Positions 16,525-24,923 of a stretch of DNA of 64,000 nt are shown one piece after another. A program made the translations under genes and the position numbers. The stretch lies in NCBI GenBank assembly GCA_021323695.1, contig JAJPKN010000055.1, forward strand, positions 124,001 to 188,000. Reading direction: 5' to 3'. The stretch comes from Actinomycetota bacterium (GTDB lineage: Bacteria; Actinomycetota; Acidimicrobiia; Acidimicrobiales; Palsa-688). Each line of letters starts with the position of its first letter. Position 1 is the first letter of the stretch. The notes below the pieces were generated by a model. That model saw nothing but the letters and a program-made list of their open reading frames with translations, was not told the DNA's origin and searched no databases.

Positions 16525-18051
16525 TCAGCGGATCTCCTGTGGTAGTGGGAAAGTGACGTGCTCAGTGCCTGTAGAACGTTGTTCGGTGATGACTGGCCCG
16601 AGGCCGGCCAGGTAGCCCAAGGCCCCTTGGACCAGCTCCTCGGGTGCCGAGGCCCCGGCCGTGACCCCTACCCGGCGGGCACCGGCCAGCCAGGCGGCCT
16701 GGATGTCGGCGGGGCTGTCCACCAGGTAGGCGCGCGCCCCGTGGCGGCGGGCCACCTCGACCAGCCGGTTGGAGTTCGAAGAACCCGGCGAGCCGACCAC
16801 CAGCACCACGTCGCAGTCGGGCGCGATGTGGCGCACGGCCTCCTGGCGGTTCTGGCTGGCGTAGCAGATGTCCGAAGCCGCCGGCCGGGCCAGGTCCGAG
16901 AAGCGCTCTTCCAGTGCTTGGACCACATGGGCCACCTCGTCGGTGGCCAGCGTGGTCTGGGTCACGAAGGCTGTGGGCCGGGCAGGGTCGAGGTCGAGCC
17001 GAGCCACGTCGCTGGCCGTGGTGACCAGGCGGGCCCCGGGCACCTGGCCCAGGGTCCCCTCCACCTCGTCGTGGCCGGCGTGGCCCACCAGCACCACCTG
17101 GCGGCCAGCGGCGGCGAAGCGCCGGGCTTCGGTGTGCACCTTGGAGACCAGGGGGCAGGTCGCGTCGATGCTGACCATGCCCCGGCGGGCCGCCTCCTCG
17201 GTGACCGACGTACCTACCCCGTGGGCGGAGAACACCACCGTGGCACCGTCGGGCACTTCGGAGAGCTCCTCCACGAACACGGCGCCTGCCCTTTCCAGCT
17301 GGGACACCACGTAGGAGTTGTGGACGACCTGCCGGCGCACGTACACCGGTGCCCCGTAGCGGTGCAGCGCTCGCTCGACCGTCTCGATGGCTCGCCTCAC
17401 CCCGGCGCAAAACCCCCGCGGCTCAGCCAGGACCACCTGGTGCGGCCCGGCGGCGCCCGCCCAGGCGGCCAGGGCCGGGAGCGTGCGGCGCAGGCTGCGC
17501 AGGCCAGAGACGATGCCTCGGGCACCGGCGGGGGAGAACAGCTCGTGGCCGGGGGCGTCGGATATTGCCCTCACGACGGCCACCGGGCCCGCCCAGGGCG
17601 CCCCGCTGACCACGGCCGCCGATTCCATGTCCACCACGTCTGCACCCAGCCGGCCGAGCTCGGAGCGCTCCTCGCCGGTGACGATGTGGTCGGTGCTGAC
17701 CACCGTGCCCGAGCTGGCCGCCAACCCCAGCCGCCTCAGCTCGGCCACCAGTGGGACGGCGGAGGGGAGCTGGGCGACCTGCCTGCCCTGGCTGTCGAGC
17801 ACCCGCTCGGCTACCACGATGTCACCCGGACGGTGCCGCCCGGTCAGGTCGCCGCCCAGGCCGCACAGGGCGACGGCGGCCGCCGGGGAGCGCGAGAGGC
17901 GCTGGGCCGTCTCGGCCGCCTTGGCCAGGCCCATACCTGTGCGCTCGACCCGCACGTCTACCGGCCCCAAGCGGCCCGGACGGCCAGAGCGGAGCGCCCA
18001 CGCCTCCACCCGCAGGGGGGCCAGGACCAGCAACGTGGGCTTCACGGGCAT
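16525..18051 (-). CDS. hpnG-ispH: Fusion: HpnG-type hopanoid nucleosidase/phosphorylase + IspH (HMBPP reductase)
   Basis: 508 residues, two domains in one frame. Residues 1-~203 are a nucleoside phosphorylase-fold protein of HpnG type (LVLAPLRVEAWAL, CGLGGDL, the family VVDMESAAV at 139-147), expected to release adenine from adenosylhopane. Residues ~206-508 are a complete IspH/LytB domain: EPRGFCAGVRRAIE (Cys215), ATVVFSAHGVG, IDATCPLVSKVH (Cys299), DICYASQNRQEA (third Cys) and GASAPEELV, making IPP and DMAPP from HMBPP. The joint has no stop or frameshift, only a short Ala/Gly linker. The ATG at 18051 overlaps the end of shc by 10 nt. The fusion ties isoprenoid precursor supply to hopanoid side-chain processing; such a fusion is unusual as far as I know. 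Confidence 0.9.
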   Translation of the reverse strand: MPVKPTLLVLAPLRVEAWALRSGRPGRLGPVDVRVERTGMGLAKAAETAQRLSRSPAAAVALCGLGGDLTGRHRPGDIVVAERVLDSQGRQVAQLPSAVPLVAELRRLGLAASSGTVVSTDHIVTGEERSELGRLGADVVDMESAAVVSGAPWAGPVAVVRAISDAPGHELFSPAGARGIVSGLRSLRRTLPALAAWAGAAGPHQVVLAEPRGFCAGVRRAIETVERALHRYGAPVYVRRQVVHNSYVVSQLERAGAVFVEELSEVPDGATVVFSAHGVGTSVTEEAARRGMVSIDATCPLVSKVHTEARRFAAAGRQVVLVGHAGHDEVEGTLGQVPGARLVTTASDVARLDLDPARPTAFVTQTTLATDEVAHVVQALEERFSDLARPAASDICYASQNRQEAVRHIAPDCDVVLVVGSPGSSNSNRLVEVARRHGARAYLVDSPADIQAAWLAGARRVGVTAGASAPEELVQGALGYLAGLGPVITEQRSTGTEHVTFPLPQEIR

Positions 18052-20081
18052 CCCTCGCGCCGCCCGGCGTGCGGCCTGGCGTGGAGGCTGGTCCCCACCG
18101 TCCCGGCCCGCGGCCCGGTGCCCAGGACGAAGCGCCCCAGGGCCGTCAGCGGGAAGACGTGCCGGTAGAGGTGGTAGTTCAAGTTGAAGTCCCAGGGAAA
18201 ACCCTCGCCGGTGAACCAGGGCTCGTCCCAGGTGCCCTCGGCCGTCTGGTTGGCCACCAGCCACTCCACGCCGGCCTGGGTGGCAGGGTGGTCACGCTCG
18301 CCAGCAGCCAACAGGCCCATGAGCGCCCAGGCCGTCTGCGAAGCGGTGGAGGTGCCCCGGCCCCGCCAGGCCGGCTCGACGTACGAGCGTAGGTCCTCCC
18401 CCCAGCCCCCATCGGCGTTCTGGTGCTCGACCAGCCAGCGCACCCCCTTCACGATGGCCGGGTGGCGGGCCGGGAGGCCAGCTTGGGCCAGGGCGGGGAG
18501 GGCGGCGCCGGTGCCGTAGACGTAGTTGACGCCCCAGCGGCCCCACCACGAGCCGTCGCTTTCCTGGTTGGCCAGCAACCAGCGCACGCCCCGGTCGAGC
18601 GCGTCGTGCCAGCCTTCATGGTCAAGGCCGGGCTCGGCGGCCAGCATCTCCACCACATGGGCGGTGACGTCCGCCGTGGGGGGGTCTATGACCTCGCCGA
18701 AGTCGAAGAACGGCAACTTGCGGGGTAGCTCCGAAGTGTTGTCGGCGTCGAAGGCGGCCCAGCCGCCGTCGGCCGACTGCATGCCCACGGCCCAGCGGGT
18801 GCCTCGCTGGCAGGCCTGGTCCGCCCGGCTGCCAGGCGGCGCACCAGCTCGGCGGAGCGCTATCACCACCTCAGCGGTGTCGTCGATGTCAGGGTAGTTG
18901 GCGTTCTCGAACTCGAAGAACCACCCGCCGGGGGCCAGCCCCGGGCGGCGCACGGCCCAGTCCCCCCGGACCGTCACCTCCTTGCTCAACAGCCACCGGC
19001 AGGCAGCGGTCACCGACGGGTCGTCGGGCCGGGCACCGGAGTCCACCAGGGCGGTCACCGCCAGGGCGGTGTCCCACACCGGCGACTGGCAGGCCTCGAC
19101 CCGCCGGCCGGCTTCGTCCCGCACGACAAAGGAGCCCAAGGCGCGTAGGGCGGCAGCCACGACCGGATGGGTAAGGGGGTAGCCCTGCAGGACAAGCGCG
19201 ATGGTCGAGTAGACCATGGGCGGCTGGATGCCCCCCCAGGAACCGTCTGCCTCCTGGCGGGCCACCACCCAGCGCTCTGCCTCCCGCAGGGCTGCACCCC
19301 GGACGAGCCGTTTGGGCCACGACTGCGGGGGCAACGCTTCGTAGTGGTGGAGCGCCTTGTCCAAGGCCAAAAGGGCCCGCCCCCAGGCTCCCGCCGGGCG
19401 CCGGCGGGGGCGCGTGTGGCTGCGCAGCTCGTCGATGCCAAAGGGAACTGGCCGGCAGGGGCGGTGGGCCATCACCACCGACAGGGCAACTATCGTCTGG
19501 CGGGCCCAGCACCCGAACGACCAGATCGAAAGCGGCCAGTTGGGTGGCAGGAACACGAGCTCGGGCGGGATGACGGGCAGGTCGTCGTCCCAGCTCCAGC
19601 AGCCGACCATGGCCAACCAGATCCGGGTGAACACGCGGGCTGACTCCACCCCCCCGTGCTCTCGCACCCAGGCCGCCGCCCGGGCCATGTGGGGGTCGCC
19701 CGGGCGGTCACCGGCCAGGCGCAGGGCCACGTAGGCCTCGACGGTGGTGGACAGGTCGCCCGGCCCTCTGTAAAAGGTGGGCCAGGCGCCGTCGGGCCGC
19801 TGGCGCGAGCGGATCCAGGCGGCCGCTTCGGCCAGGGTGCCGGGCGCCAAGATGCCCAGGAAGTGGCGGAGCAGGAGGTCTTCGGCGTCCATGGTGACGT
19901 TGGTCTCCAGCTCGCCCTTCCACCAGCCTTCGGGGGACTGGAGCGACTTCAGGTGCTCGGCCGCCCGCTCCATGGCCTGCGCCGCGGCCCGGCCCAGGCC
20001 CGGCCGGTCCCGGCCGGCTCCGGAGGGGCGGTCCACGCCCGGCCCGTCCTGGTGGGCAGCGGCGGCGGCCGTCGAGGTCAC
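18042..20081 (-). CDS. shc: Squalene-hopene cyclase
   Basis: 679-residue cyclase that folds squalene into hopene/hopanol at the membrane. The catalytic DxDDTA motif is at Asp398-Ile-Asp400-Asp401 (NYPDIDDTAEVV), and several QW repeats are visible (QSADGGWAAF, QESDGSWWGRWG, QNADGGWGEDL, QTAEGTWDEPW). The GTG at 20081 overlaps the TGA of the polyprenyl synthase (GTGA); the family core begins about 35 residues later (MERAAEHLKSLQSPEGWW). The upstream extension is Ala-rich and the length is slightly above the bacterial average (~630-660). Located in the middle of the hopanoid operon. Confidence 0.96.
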   Translation of the reverse strand: MTSTAAAAAHQDGPGVDRPSGAGRDRPGLGRAAAQAMERAAEHLKSLQSPEGWWKGELETNVTMDAEDLLLRHFLGILAPGTLAEAAAWIRSRQRPDGAWPTFYRGPGDLSTTVEAYVALRLAGDRPGDPHMARAAAWVREHGGVESARVFTRIWLAMVGCWSWDDDLPVIPPELVFLPPNWPLSIWSFGCWARQTIVALSVVMAHRPCRPVPFGIDELRSHTRPRRRPAGAWGRALLALDKALHHYEALPPQSWPKRLVRGAALREAERWVVARQEADGSWGGIQPPMVYSTIALVLQGYPLTHPVVAAALRALGSFVVRDEAGRRVEACQSPVWDTALAVTALVDSGARPDDPSVTAACRWLLSKEVTVRGDWAVRRPGLAPGGWFFEFENANYPDIDDTAEVVIALRRAGAPPGSRADQACQRGTRWAVGMQSADGGWAAFDADNTSELPRKLPFFDFGEVIDPPTADVTAHVVEMLAAEPGLDHEGWHDALDRGVRWLLANQESDGSWWGRWGVNYVYGTGAALPALAQAGLPARHPAIVKGVRWLVEHQNADGGWGEDLRSYVEPAWRGRGTSTASQTAWALMGLLAAGERDHPATQAGVEWLVANQTAEGTWDEPWFTGEGFPWDFNLNYHLYRHVFPLTALGRFVLGTGPRAGTVGTSLHARPHAGRREGCP

Positions 20082-21124
20082 GACTCTCGTTCCACCACGT
20101 AGACGGCGAAGTCGGCCAGCGCCCGGCGGGGTACGGCCGAAAGCCGTGCCCTTTCCAGGCAGCCAAGGGCCGAGTCCAGGTGGGCCTTGGCCCGGGCCGC
20201 GGTCCAGTCCCGCCCGCCGCAGGCCTCCACCAGCCAGGTTGCCCTTTCCACCTGCTCTTGGGTGAGAGGCTCCTCGGCGGTGAGCAGCTGGCCCAGTTCC
20301 TTGGCTTCGTCGTCGCCTGCGGCCAGGGCGGCCACGACCGGCATGGACTTCTTGCGCTGGCGCAGGTCGTTGCCGACCGGCTTGCCAGTGGTAGCCGGGT
20401 CTCCCCAGATGCCCAGCAGGTCGTCCACCGCTTGGAACGCGACCCCCAGGTGGCGGCCATAGTCGCGCAGTGCCCGTACGGTCGCCGGTGGGGCACCGGC
20501 CAGGATGGCTCCTATCGAGGCGGCACAGCCGAGCAGGGCGCCGGTCTTGGCCGTGGACATTGCCATGCACTCTTCGACGCTCACGCTGCGCCGGGACTCG
20601 AAGGCCAGGTCGTCGGCCTGGCCGGCGATCATCTCGGCCGTGGCTTCGCTCAAGGCGGCGGCGGCAGCCGGGGCTGCTGGGTTGGGTGTCGACAGCAGCA
20701 CCTGGGTGGCCATGGTGGCCAGGGCGTCCCCCACGACCACGGCGGCACCCGTGCCCCACAGCGCCCAGACAGTGGGCCGGTGGTGGCGCTCCAGGTCCCC
20801 GTCCATCAGGTCGTCGTGGACCAGCGAGAAGTTGTGGACCAGCTCCACGGCCGCCCCTCCGGGGACACCGACTTGGGGGTCGGCCCAAGCCGCTTCCGCG
20901 GAAAGGATGGCCAAGGCGGGGCGGATGCCCTTGCCCGCCGGCGCGCTGCACGGGTGGCCTTCGGCGTCGGCCCAGCCCAGGTGGTAGCTGACCAGCTGCC
21001 GGATGTTGGGGGCGAGCTGGCCTACCGCCTGGCGCATGGCCGGCAGGACAGCTTCCCTGGCTCTTTCCAGGATCTCGGCGACCGTGGTATTGGGCACCGC
21101 TTGGGTTGGTCGTGTCGGTGTCAA
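20078..21124 (-). CDS. Polyprenyl diphosphate synthase of the hopanoid cluster
   Basis: 348-residue trans-prenyltransferase of the all-alpha isoprenoid synthase fold. The first Asp-rich motif is DDLMD at 104-108 (LVHDDLMDGD). The second is DDLLG rather than DDxxD (FQAVDDLLGIWGD), a pattern I associate with the polyprenyl synthases found beside shc in Streptomyces-type clusters. GKGIRPALAILSAE supplies the IPP-binding GK..RP. It probably makes farnesyl-PP for the squalene steps. The TTG at 21124 overlaps the TGA of hpnE (TTGA) and has AGGGAGG at ideal spacing; a GTG 10 codons in is the alternative. Confidence 0.88.
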   Translation of the reverse strand: MTPTRPTQAVPNTTVAEILERAREAVLPAMRQAVGQLAPNIRQLVSYHLGWADAEGHPCSAPAGKGIRPALAILSAEAAWADPQVGVPGGAAVELVHNFSLVHDDLMDGDLERHHRPTVWALWGTGAAVVVGDALATMATQVLLSTPNPAAPAAAAALSEATAEMIAGQADDLAFESRRSVSVEECMAMSTAKTGALLGCAASIGAILAGAPPATVRALRDYGRHLGVAFQAVDDLLGIWGDPATTGKPVGNDLRQRKKSMPVVAALAAGDDEAKELGQLLTAEEPLTQEQVERATWLVEACGGRDWTAARAKAHLDSALGCLERARLSAVPRRALADFAVYVVERES

Positions 21125-22662
21125 GCCGCCTCCCTTGGAAGTGATGGCAACGATCTCCTCTGCCCACTGGCCACCAGGACAGCTCGGGCCGCGGCCGTGC
21201 CGCTGCGGACCGCCCCCTCCATCGTCGGTGGCCAGCCGGTGGAAGTCCACGCTCCGGCCAGGGCCAGGCCGGGGATGCGCGTCCGAGCCGGTGCGCGGTG
21301 CGCCGCCGAGCCCGGGGTGGCCCGGAAAGTGGCGTGGTGTTCTTTGGTGACGAGGGTGGCCAGCACCTGGGCCTCGCGCGCGCGGGGGAGGAGCTGCTCC
21401 AGCGCCGCCACCACCTCGGCCGTGACCTGGGAAGGATGGGCGCTGGCGAGGTCCTGGGCAGCCGAGATGGACACGGCCAGGTACTGGCCGGCCTCGGCTC
21501 CCGAGGGGCCGGTGCGGTCGAAGACCCACGGGGACAGTCCCCCCAAGCCGGCCACGAACGGCCAGCTCATCACCTCGCGGTCGAAATGGACGTGCACGTT
21601 CACGATGGGGGAGCTGAGCAGCTGAGAGGGCCGGGTGCCGGGGGGCAGGGCACCAGGCGGGAGCACGTCCTCGACCAGGTGGTGGGGCAGCGCGACTACC
21701 ACGGCGTCCGCGGGCAGCTCGGCTCCCTCCGCCTTCACGACGAACCGGCTCCTGCCGGCGGGGCTAGTCCCCAGGTAGCGGACGGCGGCCACCTCATGGC
21801 CGGTGCGGACGTCAGCCCCCGCCTTGCGCAGGGCGGCAGCTGCCCTTTCGCCGTGCAGCTTGCCCAGGGGTACCCGGCTCCAACCGATGTCAGCCGCCGC
21901 TGTGGCCTTCAGCAGGCCGGTCTGGAAGACCTTGGTCGCCATGGCCAGTGACGCCTGTGCGGCGGGCAGGTTGACCGTGGGCAGGCAGATGAGGTCCCAC
22001 AGCGCCTCGACCGCCTCCTTGCCCTGGTGCTGAGCGGCAAGCCAGCTCCCAAAGGTCTGTTCGTCCAGGGCCGGGTCGGACAGGTCAAGCCGGGCCAGGG
22101 CGGCCGCGGCCGGGAGCAGGCGCAGGCGCTGGGCCCTGGGCACCAGCCGGTAACCCAGGAGCGAGGGGGCCAGGTGCAGGGGGGCGGGCCAGGAAGTTCG
22201 GCTTATGGTGGCCAGATCTGGCTCATCGTGGTCGACGTGGTGGCTGCCCAGCCGGTGGCTGCCCAGCTGGTGGCTGCCCCCACCAAGGCCGACCGGGCCA
22301 CCCGTCCGGGGCCGGAGCACGGTCACCTGGAGGCGGGGCTGTAGCTCGACGTCGCCAGAGGAGCCGATGCGGTCCAGGAAGTCGAGGTAGGCCGTGCAGC
22401 AACGTAGGAAAACGTGCTGACCGTTGTCCAGCCACAGCCCGCGGTGGTTGAAAGAACGAGTGAGGCCGCCGAGCTGGCTGCGCTTCTCCAGCAGGGTGAC
22501 CCTGGCCCCGGAGCCTGCGCAGGCTAAGGCGGCCGAGATGCCGGCCAACCCGCCGCCTACGACGACGACCTCCGGGGGGGCCAGCGGCCCCGCTGGGCCC
22601 ATGGCCGAGGTGCCCATCGCCGAGGTGCCCATGGCCAAGCTGCCCATGGCCGAGGTGGTCAT
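21121..22662 (-). CDS. hpnE: Squalene-associated FAD-dependent desaturase/oxidoreductase
   Basis: 513-residue amine oxidase-fold flavoprotein that reduces hydroxysqualene to squalene in the HpnCDE route. The FAD site is VVVGGGLAGISAALACAGSG followed by LLEKRSQLGG; the C-terminal FAD motif is LALAGAWTSTGWPPTMEGAVRSG. The ATG at 22662 overlaps the TGA of hpnD (ATGA). Two oddities: the first ~22 residues are a tandem repeat of an MGTSA-like unit, and a second tandem repeat (LGSHQ/LGSHR, near residues 128-142) is inserted in the substrate-domain region where most homologues have a short loop. Both inserts come from 15-bp DNA repeats, and neither interrupts the cofactor motifs. Confidence 0.92.
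   Translation of the reverse strand: MTTSAMGSLAMGTSAMGTSAMGPAGPLAPPEVVVVGGGLAGISAALACAGSGARVTLLEKRSQLGGLTRSFNHRGLWLDNGQHVFLRCCTAYLDFLDRIGSSGDVELQPRLQVTVLRPRTGGPVGLGGGSHQLGSHRLGSHHVDHDEPDLATISRTSWPAPLHLAPSLLGYRLVPRAQRLRLLPAAAALARLDLSDPALDEQTFGSWLAAQHQGKEAVEALWDLICLPTVNLPAAQASLAMATKVFQTGLLKATAAADIGWSRVPLGKLHGERAAAALRKAGADVRTGHEVAAVRYLGTSPAGRSRFVVKAEGAELPADAVVVALPHHLVEDVLPPGALPPGTRPSQLLSSPIVNVHVHFDREVMSWPFVAGLGGLSPWVFDRTGPSGAEAGQYLAVSISAAQDLASAHPSQVTAEVVAALEQLLPRAREAQVLATLVTKEHHATFRATPGSAAHRAPARTRIPGLALAGAWTSTGWPPTMEGAVRSGTAAARAVLVASGQRRSLPSLPREAA
22240..22279 (-). repeat. 15-bp in-frame repeat inside hpnE (LGSHR/LGSHQ)
   Basis: Two full 15-bp units (gtggctgcccagccg, gtggctgcccagctg) and a partial third. 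On the coding strand they read LGSHR/LGSHQ. Confidence 0.85.
22601..22660 (-). repeat. 15-bp in-frame repeat at the start of hpnE
   Basis: Four imperfect 15-bp units (atggccgaggtgccc and variants) abut the hpnE start codon and encode its repetitive N-terminus (AMGTS units). Confidence 0.9.
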
Positions 22663-23639
22663 GCTGCTGCCCCGGCCAGGGCCCGGGCCGCCACGGACAG
22701 TTTTTCCACCGGCGGCAGCGACAGCCGGCTCCGCAGGACGGCGGCCGGGTCCCTGCGGATGCGGTCGAGCAGGCGTCGGTAGATGCCGGCCAGGGTGGCG
22801 GTGCAAGCCCGGCTGCGCCGGTCGAGCAGGGGGAGGAGGCCGAGGCCTCGTTCGAACCACTCGGTGGCCCTGGCGGTCTCGAAGCAGATGAGCGCGACCA
22901 GGTCCTCGGTGGCCCCACCCAACTGGGGGCCGACCCCGAAGCGGGCCAGGTCTTCGGCGGGCAGGTAAACCCGGCCCATCTGGTCGCGGTCCTCAACGAT
23001 GTCACGCAAGATGTTGGTCAGTTGGAGGGCCACCCCCAGGGCGTCCGCCAACGGCTCGGCCCGCTCCGGGTCGGAGGGCTGGTAGATGGCCAGGGAAAGG
23101 CGCCCGATGGTGCCAGCCACCCTCCGGCAGTAGCCGACCAGCTCGTCGAAGGTGGCGTAGCGCCGCCCCGAGACGTCCCATTCGCAGCCCTCCACCAGCT
23201 CGCTCAGGGCTCCCAGGGGCAGGTGGAAGCGCTCGGCGGTGTCGGCTAGGGCGACCAGCACCGGGTCGCCCGGAGGCACCGTCGGCGAGCGGTGGGGCCC
23301 ACCGGCAAGGAGCGCCAGGGAGGCTCGGATCTCGGCCAGGGCGGCCAGCTTGGCCTCCCGATCCGCGTTAGGGCCCCCGTCGGCGCTAGCGCTCCCGGTC
23401 CTCCCCTCCGCCTGCCCGGCAGCGGCCCCAGGCCCCGGGTCAGCGCCCCTGGCAGCGGTCCGGTTGGGTGCCGGTGGGCCGTCACCGACGTCGTCGATCC
23501 TGCGGGCCATGGCGTACAGCGCGCACATGCCGGCTCGCTTGGCTGGCGGGAGGAGCCGGATGCCGTAGTAAAAGTTGCCTGCCCGCGCCCGGGTGATGCG
23601 CTCGCAGTGCGAGTAAGCCATGGCGACCGCGGCGTTCAT
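22659..23639 (-). CDS. hpnD: Presqualene diphosphate synthase
   Basis: 326-residue squalene/phytoene synthase family protein. HpnD condenses two farnesyl-PP to presqualene-PP. Aspartate-rich region one is RRIDDVGDG (Asp49, Asp50, Asp53); region two is LTNILRDIVEDRDQMGRVYLP. The start FYYGIRLLPPAKRAGMCALYA is characteristic. Between the first two helices lies a 35-40 residue Gly/Ala/Pro-rich insert (about residues 56-95) that looks unstructured. The ATG at 23639 overlaps the TGA of hpnC, and the TGA overlaps the ATG of hpnE. Confidence 0.93.
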   Translation of the reverse strand: MNAAVAMAYSHCERITRARAGNFYYGIRLLPPAKRAGMCALYAMARRIDDVGDGPPAPNRTAARGADPGPGAAAGQAEGRTGSASADGGPNADREAKLAALAEIRASLALLAGGPHRSPTVPPGDPVLVALADTAERFHLPLGALSELVEGCEWDVSGRRYATFDELVGYCRRVAGTIGRLSLAIYQPSDPERAEPLADALGVALQLTNILRDIVEDRDQMGRVYLPAEDLARFGVGPQLGGATEDLVALICFETARATEWFERGLGLLPLLDRRSRACTATLAGIYRRLLDRIRRDPAAVLRSRLSLPPVEKLSVAARALAGAAA

Positions 23640-24607
23640 GCCAGGCCAGGGGAGACGGCCGGCTCGGGCGGGCTGAGCGGGCGGGGCGAGCGGACCAGCC
23701 GGGCCAGGTGGGCGGCAAAGCGGCGGCGCGACGGCCGGCGGGGGTCGGCGAAGGGGTCGAAGTCCATGGCCGCGATGGTGTCGAGGGCCGCCTGGCCCCC
23801 GGCGACGAAGCTGGCCACCGCGAAGCGCAGCCGGCCCCGCAGGCTGTGGACGAGAGGCGTCCCCTCCTGGAGAATGCGCCGGGTACGGGCCACCTCGAAG
23901 GCAACCAAGGCGCGCAACTGGGCCGAGGCCCCGCCGGGAGCGCCCCTCCGGCGCCGGTCTACGTAGCTGGTGGGGGGCGGCAGCAGGTCGGCTACCTCCA
24001 CGCCGAAGCGAGCCATGTCGTCCAGGGGCAGGTAGACCCGGTCGACCAAGGCGTCTTCGGCTATGTCCTGCCAGTGCTCGGTCAGCTGCAACCCAGTGCA
24101 GATGCTGTCCGACCACGACTCGCGCTCCGGCGTGGCGACCCCGAAGATGGCCAGCACCAGGCGCCCGACGGGGTTGGCAGACAGGCGGCAGTAGCCAACC
24201 AAGTCCTCGAAGGTCTGGTACCTGGGCACCACCTGGTCCTGGCGGTTGGCTTGCACGAGGTCGAACAGCGGGTCAGTGGGCAGGCCCCGCCGGTGCACGG
24301 CTTGCGCCATGCTCGCCACCAAGGGGTGCGTGGCCGGGCTGGGATGGCCGTCCAGCGCGGCGTGCAGCTGGGACTCCACCTGGTCCAAAGCCGCCAGGCG
24401 GTCGCCCGGGTAATCGTCGCCCAGCTGGTCGACCAGGCGCGCCCACCCGTAGAGGGCCATGAGGTCGGAGCGGTACGGCCCCGGGAGCAGCCTCGAAGCC
24501 ACCGGGAAGTTCTCGCTGCTGGCACGCCCAAGGACAAGGTGCTCGGGCGGGAGGTCCTCCGGCGCCCCGCCTGCCCCGGACGGTGCTTGAACAGCCGGTG
24601 CCGTCAT
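23636..24607 (-). CDS. hpnC: Hydroxysqualene synthase
   Basis: 323-residue second squalene/phytoene synthase paralogue, of HpnC type (presqualene-PP to hydroxysqualene). The first Asp motif is degenerate as usual for HpnC (GWARLVDQLGDDYPGD), and the second region is LQLTEHWQDIAEDALVDRVYLP. SSENFPVASRLLP at residues 30-42 is the HpnC N-terminal signature. The ATG at 24607 has GGAGGAGAT 4-9 nt upstream, the strongest ribosome site of the operon, and is the first hopanoid gene; a candidate promoter lies 50-80 bp upstream. Confidence 0.93.
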   Translation of the reverse strand: MTAPAVQAPSGAGGAPEDLPPEHLVLGRASSENFPVASRLLPGPYRSDLMALYGWARLVDQLGDDYPGDRLAALDQVESQLHAALDGHPSPATHPLVASMAQAVHRRGLPTDPLFDLVQANRQDQVVPRYQTFEDLVGYCRLSANPVGRLVLAIFGVATPERESWSDSICTGLQLTEHWQDIAEDALVDRVYLPLDDMARFGVEVADLLPPPTSYVDRRRRGAPGGASAQLRALVAFEVARTRRILQEGTPLVHSLRGRLRFAVASFVAGGQAALDTIAAMDFDPFADPRRPSRRRFAAHLARLVRSPRPLSPPEPAVSPGLA

Positions 24608-24923
24608 CCCGATCTCCTCCCAGGATCCTTGGTGCAAAGGCTGACCCACGGGTCATCTTATGTGGGCCGGAGGCGGGAGGGGCAAGTTGTAGGCCGCCGG
24701 GCCCGAGGCTCCGCCCCGACCAGCGGGGCCAGGCTGGAGGGGGCCAGGCTCGGGGGGGCCAGGCTCGCGGGGGCCAGAGTGGCGGGGGCTCGGCTAGGGG
24801 GCCCGGGCGAAGAGGGGGCGGGCACGCAGGCAGGTGCCAGCAGCCCCGGCCGGCAGGGCCCGGCGCCGCCCCCGCCCTACCCTTGTCAGCTGTCCCCTCA
24901 GCTGCCCCCGCCCGCGGCCCAGC
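24608..24923. repeat. Gene-free leader of the hopanoid operon with ~15-bp repeats
   Basis: 316 bp between the HNH gene and hpnC. About 24727-24800 holds four to five degenerate copies of a 14-15 bp unit (gggggccaggctcgc and variants). The remainder is GC-rich with no credible gene; the candidate promoter is at the hpnC end. No terminator for the HNH gene is evident. Confidence 0.6.
24655..24685 (-). promoter_or_regulatory. Candidate promoter of the hopanoid operon
   Basis: On the minus strand, TTGCCC (24685-24680) and TAAGAT (24660-24655) are separated by 19 bp and end 47 bp before the hpnC start. Both boxes match the housekeeping consensus only partly and the spacer is long, so this is a suggestion. 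Confidence 0.35.

Noticed and set aside
20078-21529. 483-residue version of the polyprenyl synthase
   Set aside because: The first 135 residues are read antisense-like through hpnE; TTG at 21124 with strong ribosome site is the start.
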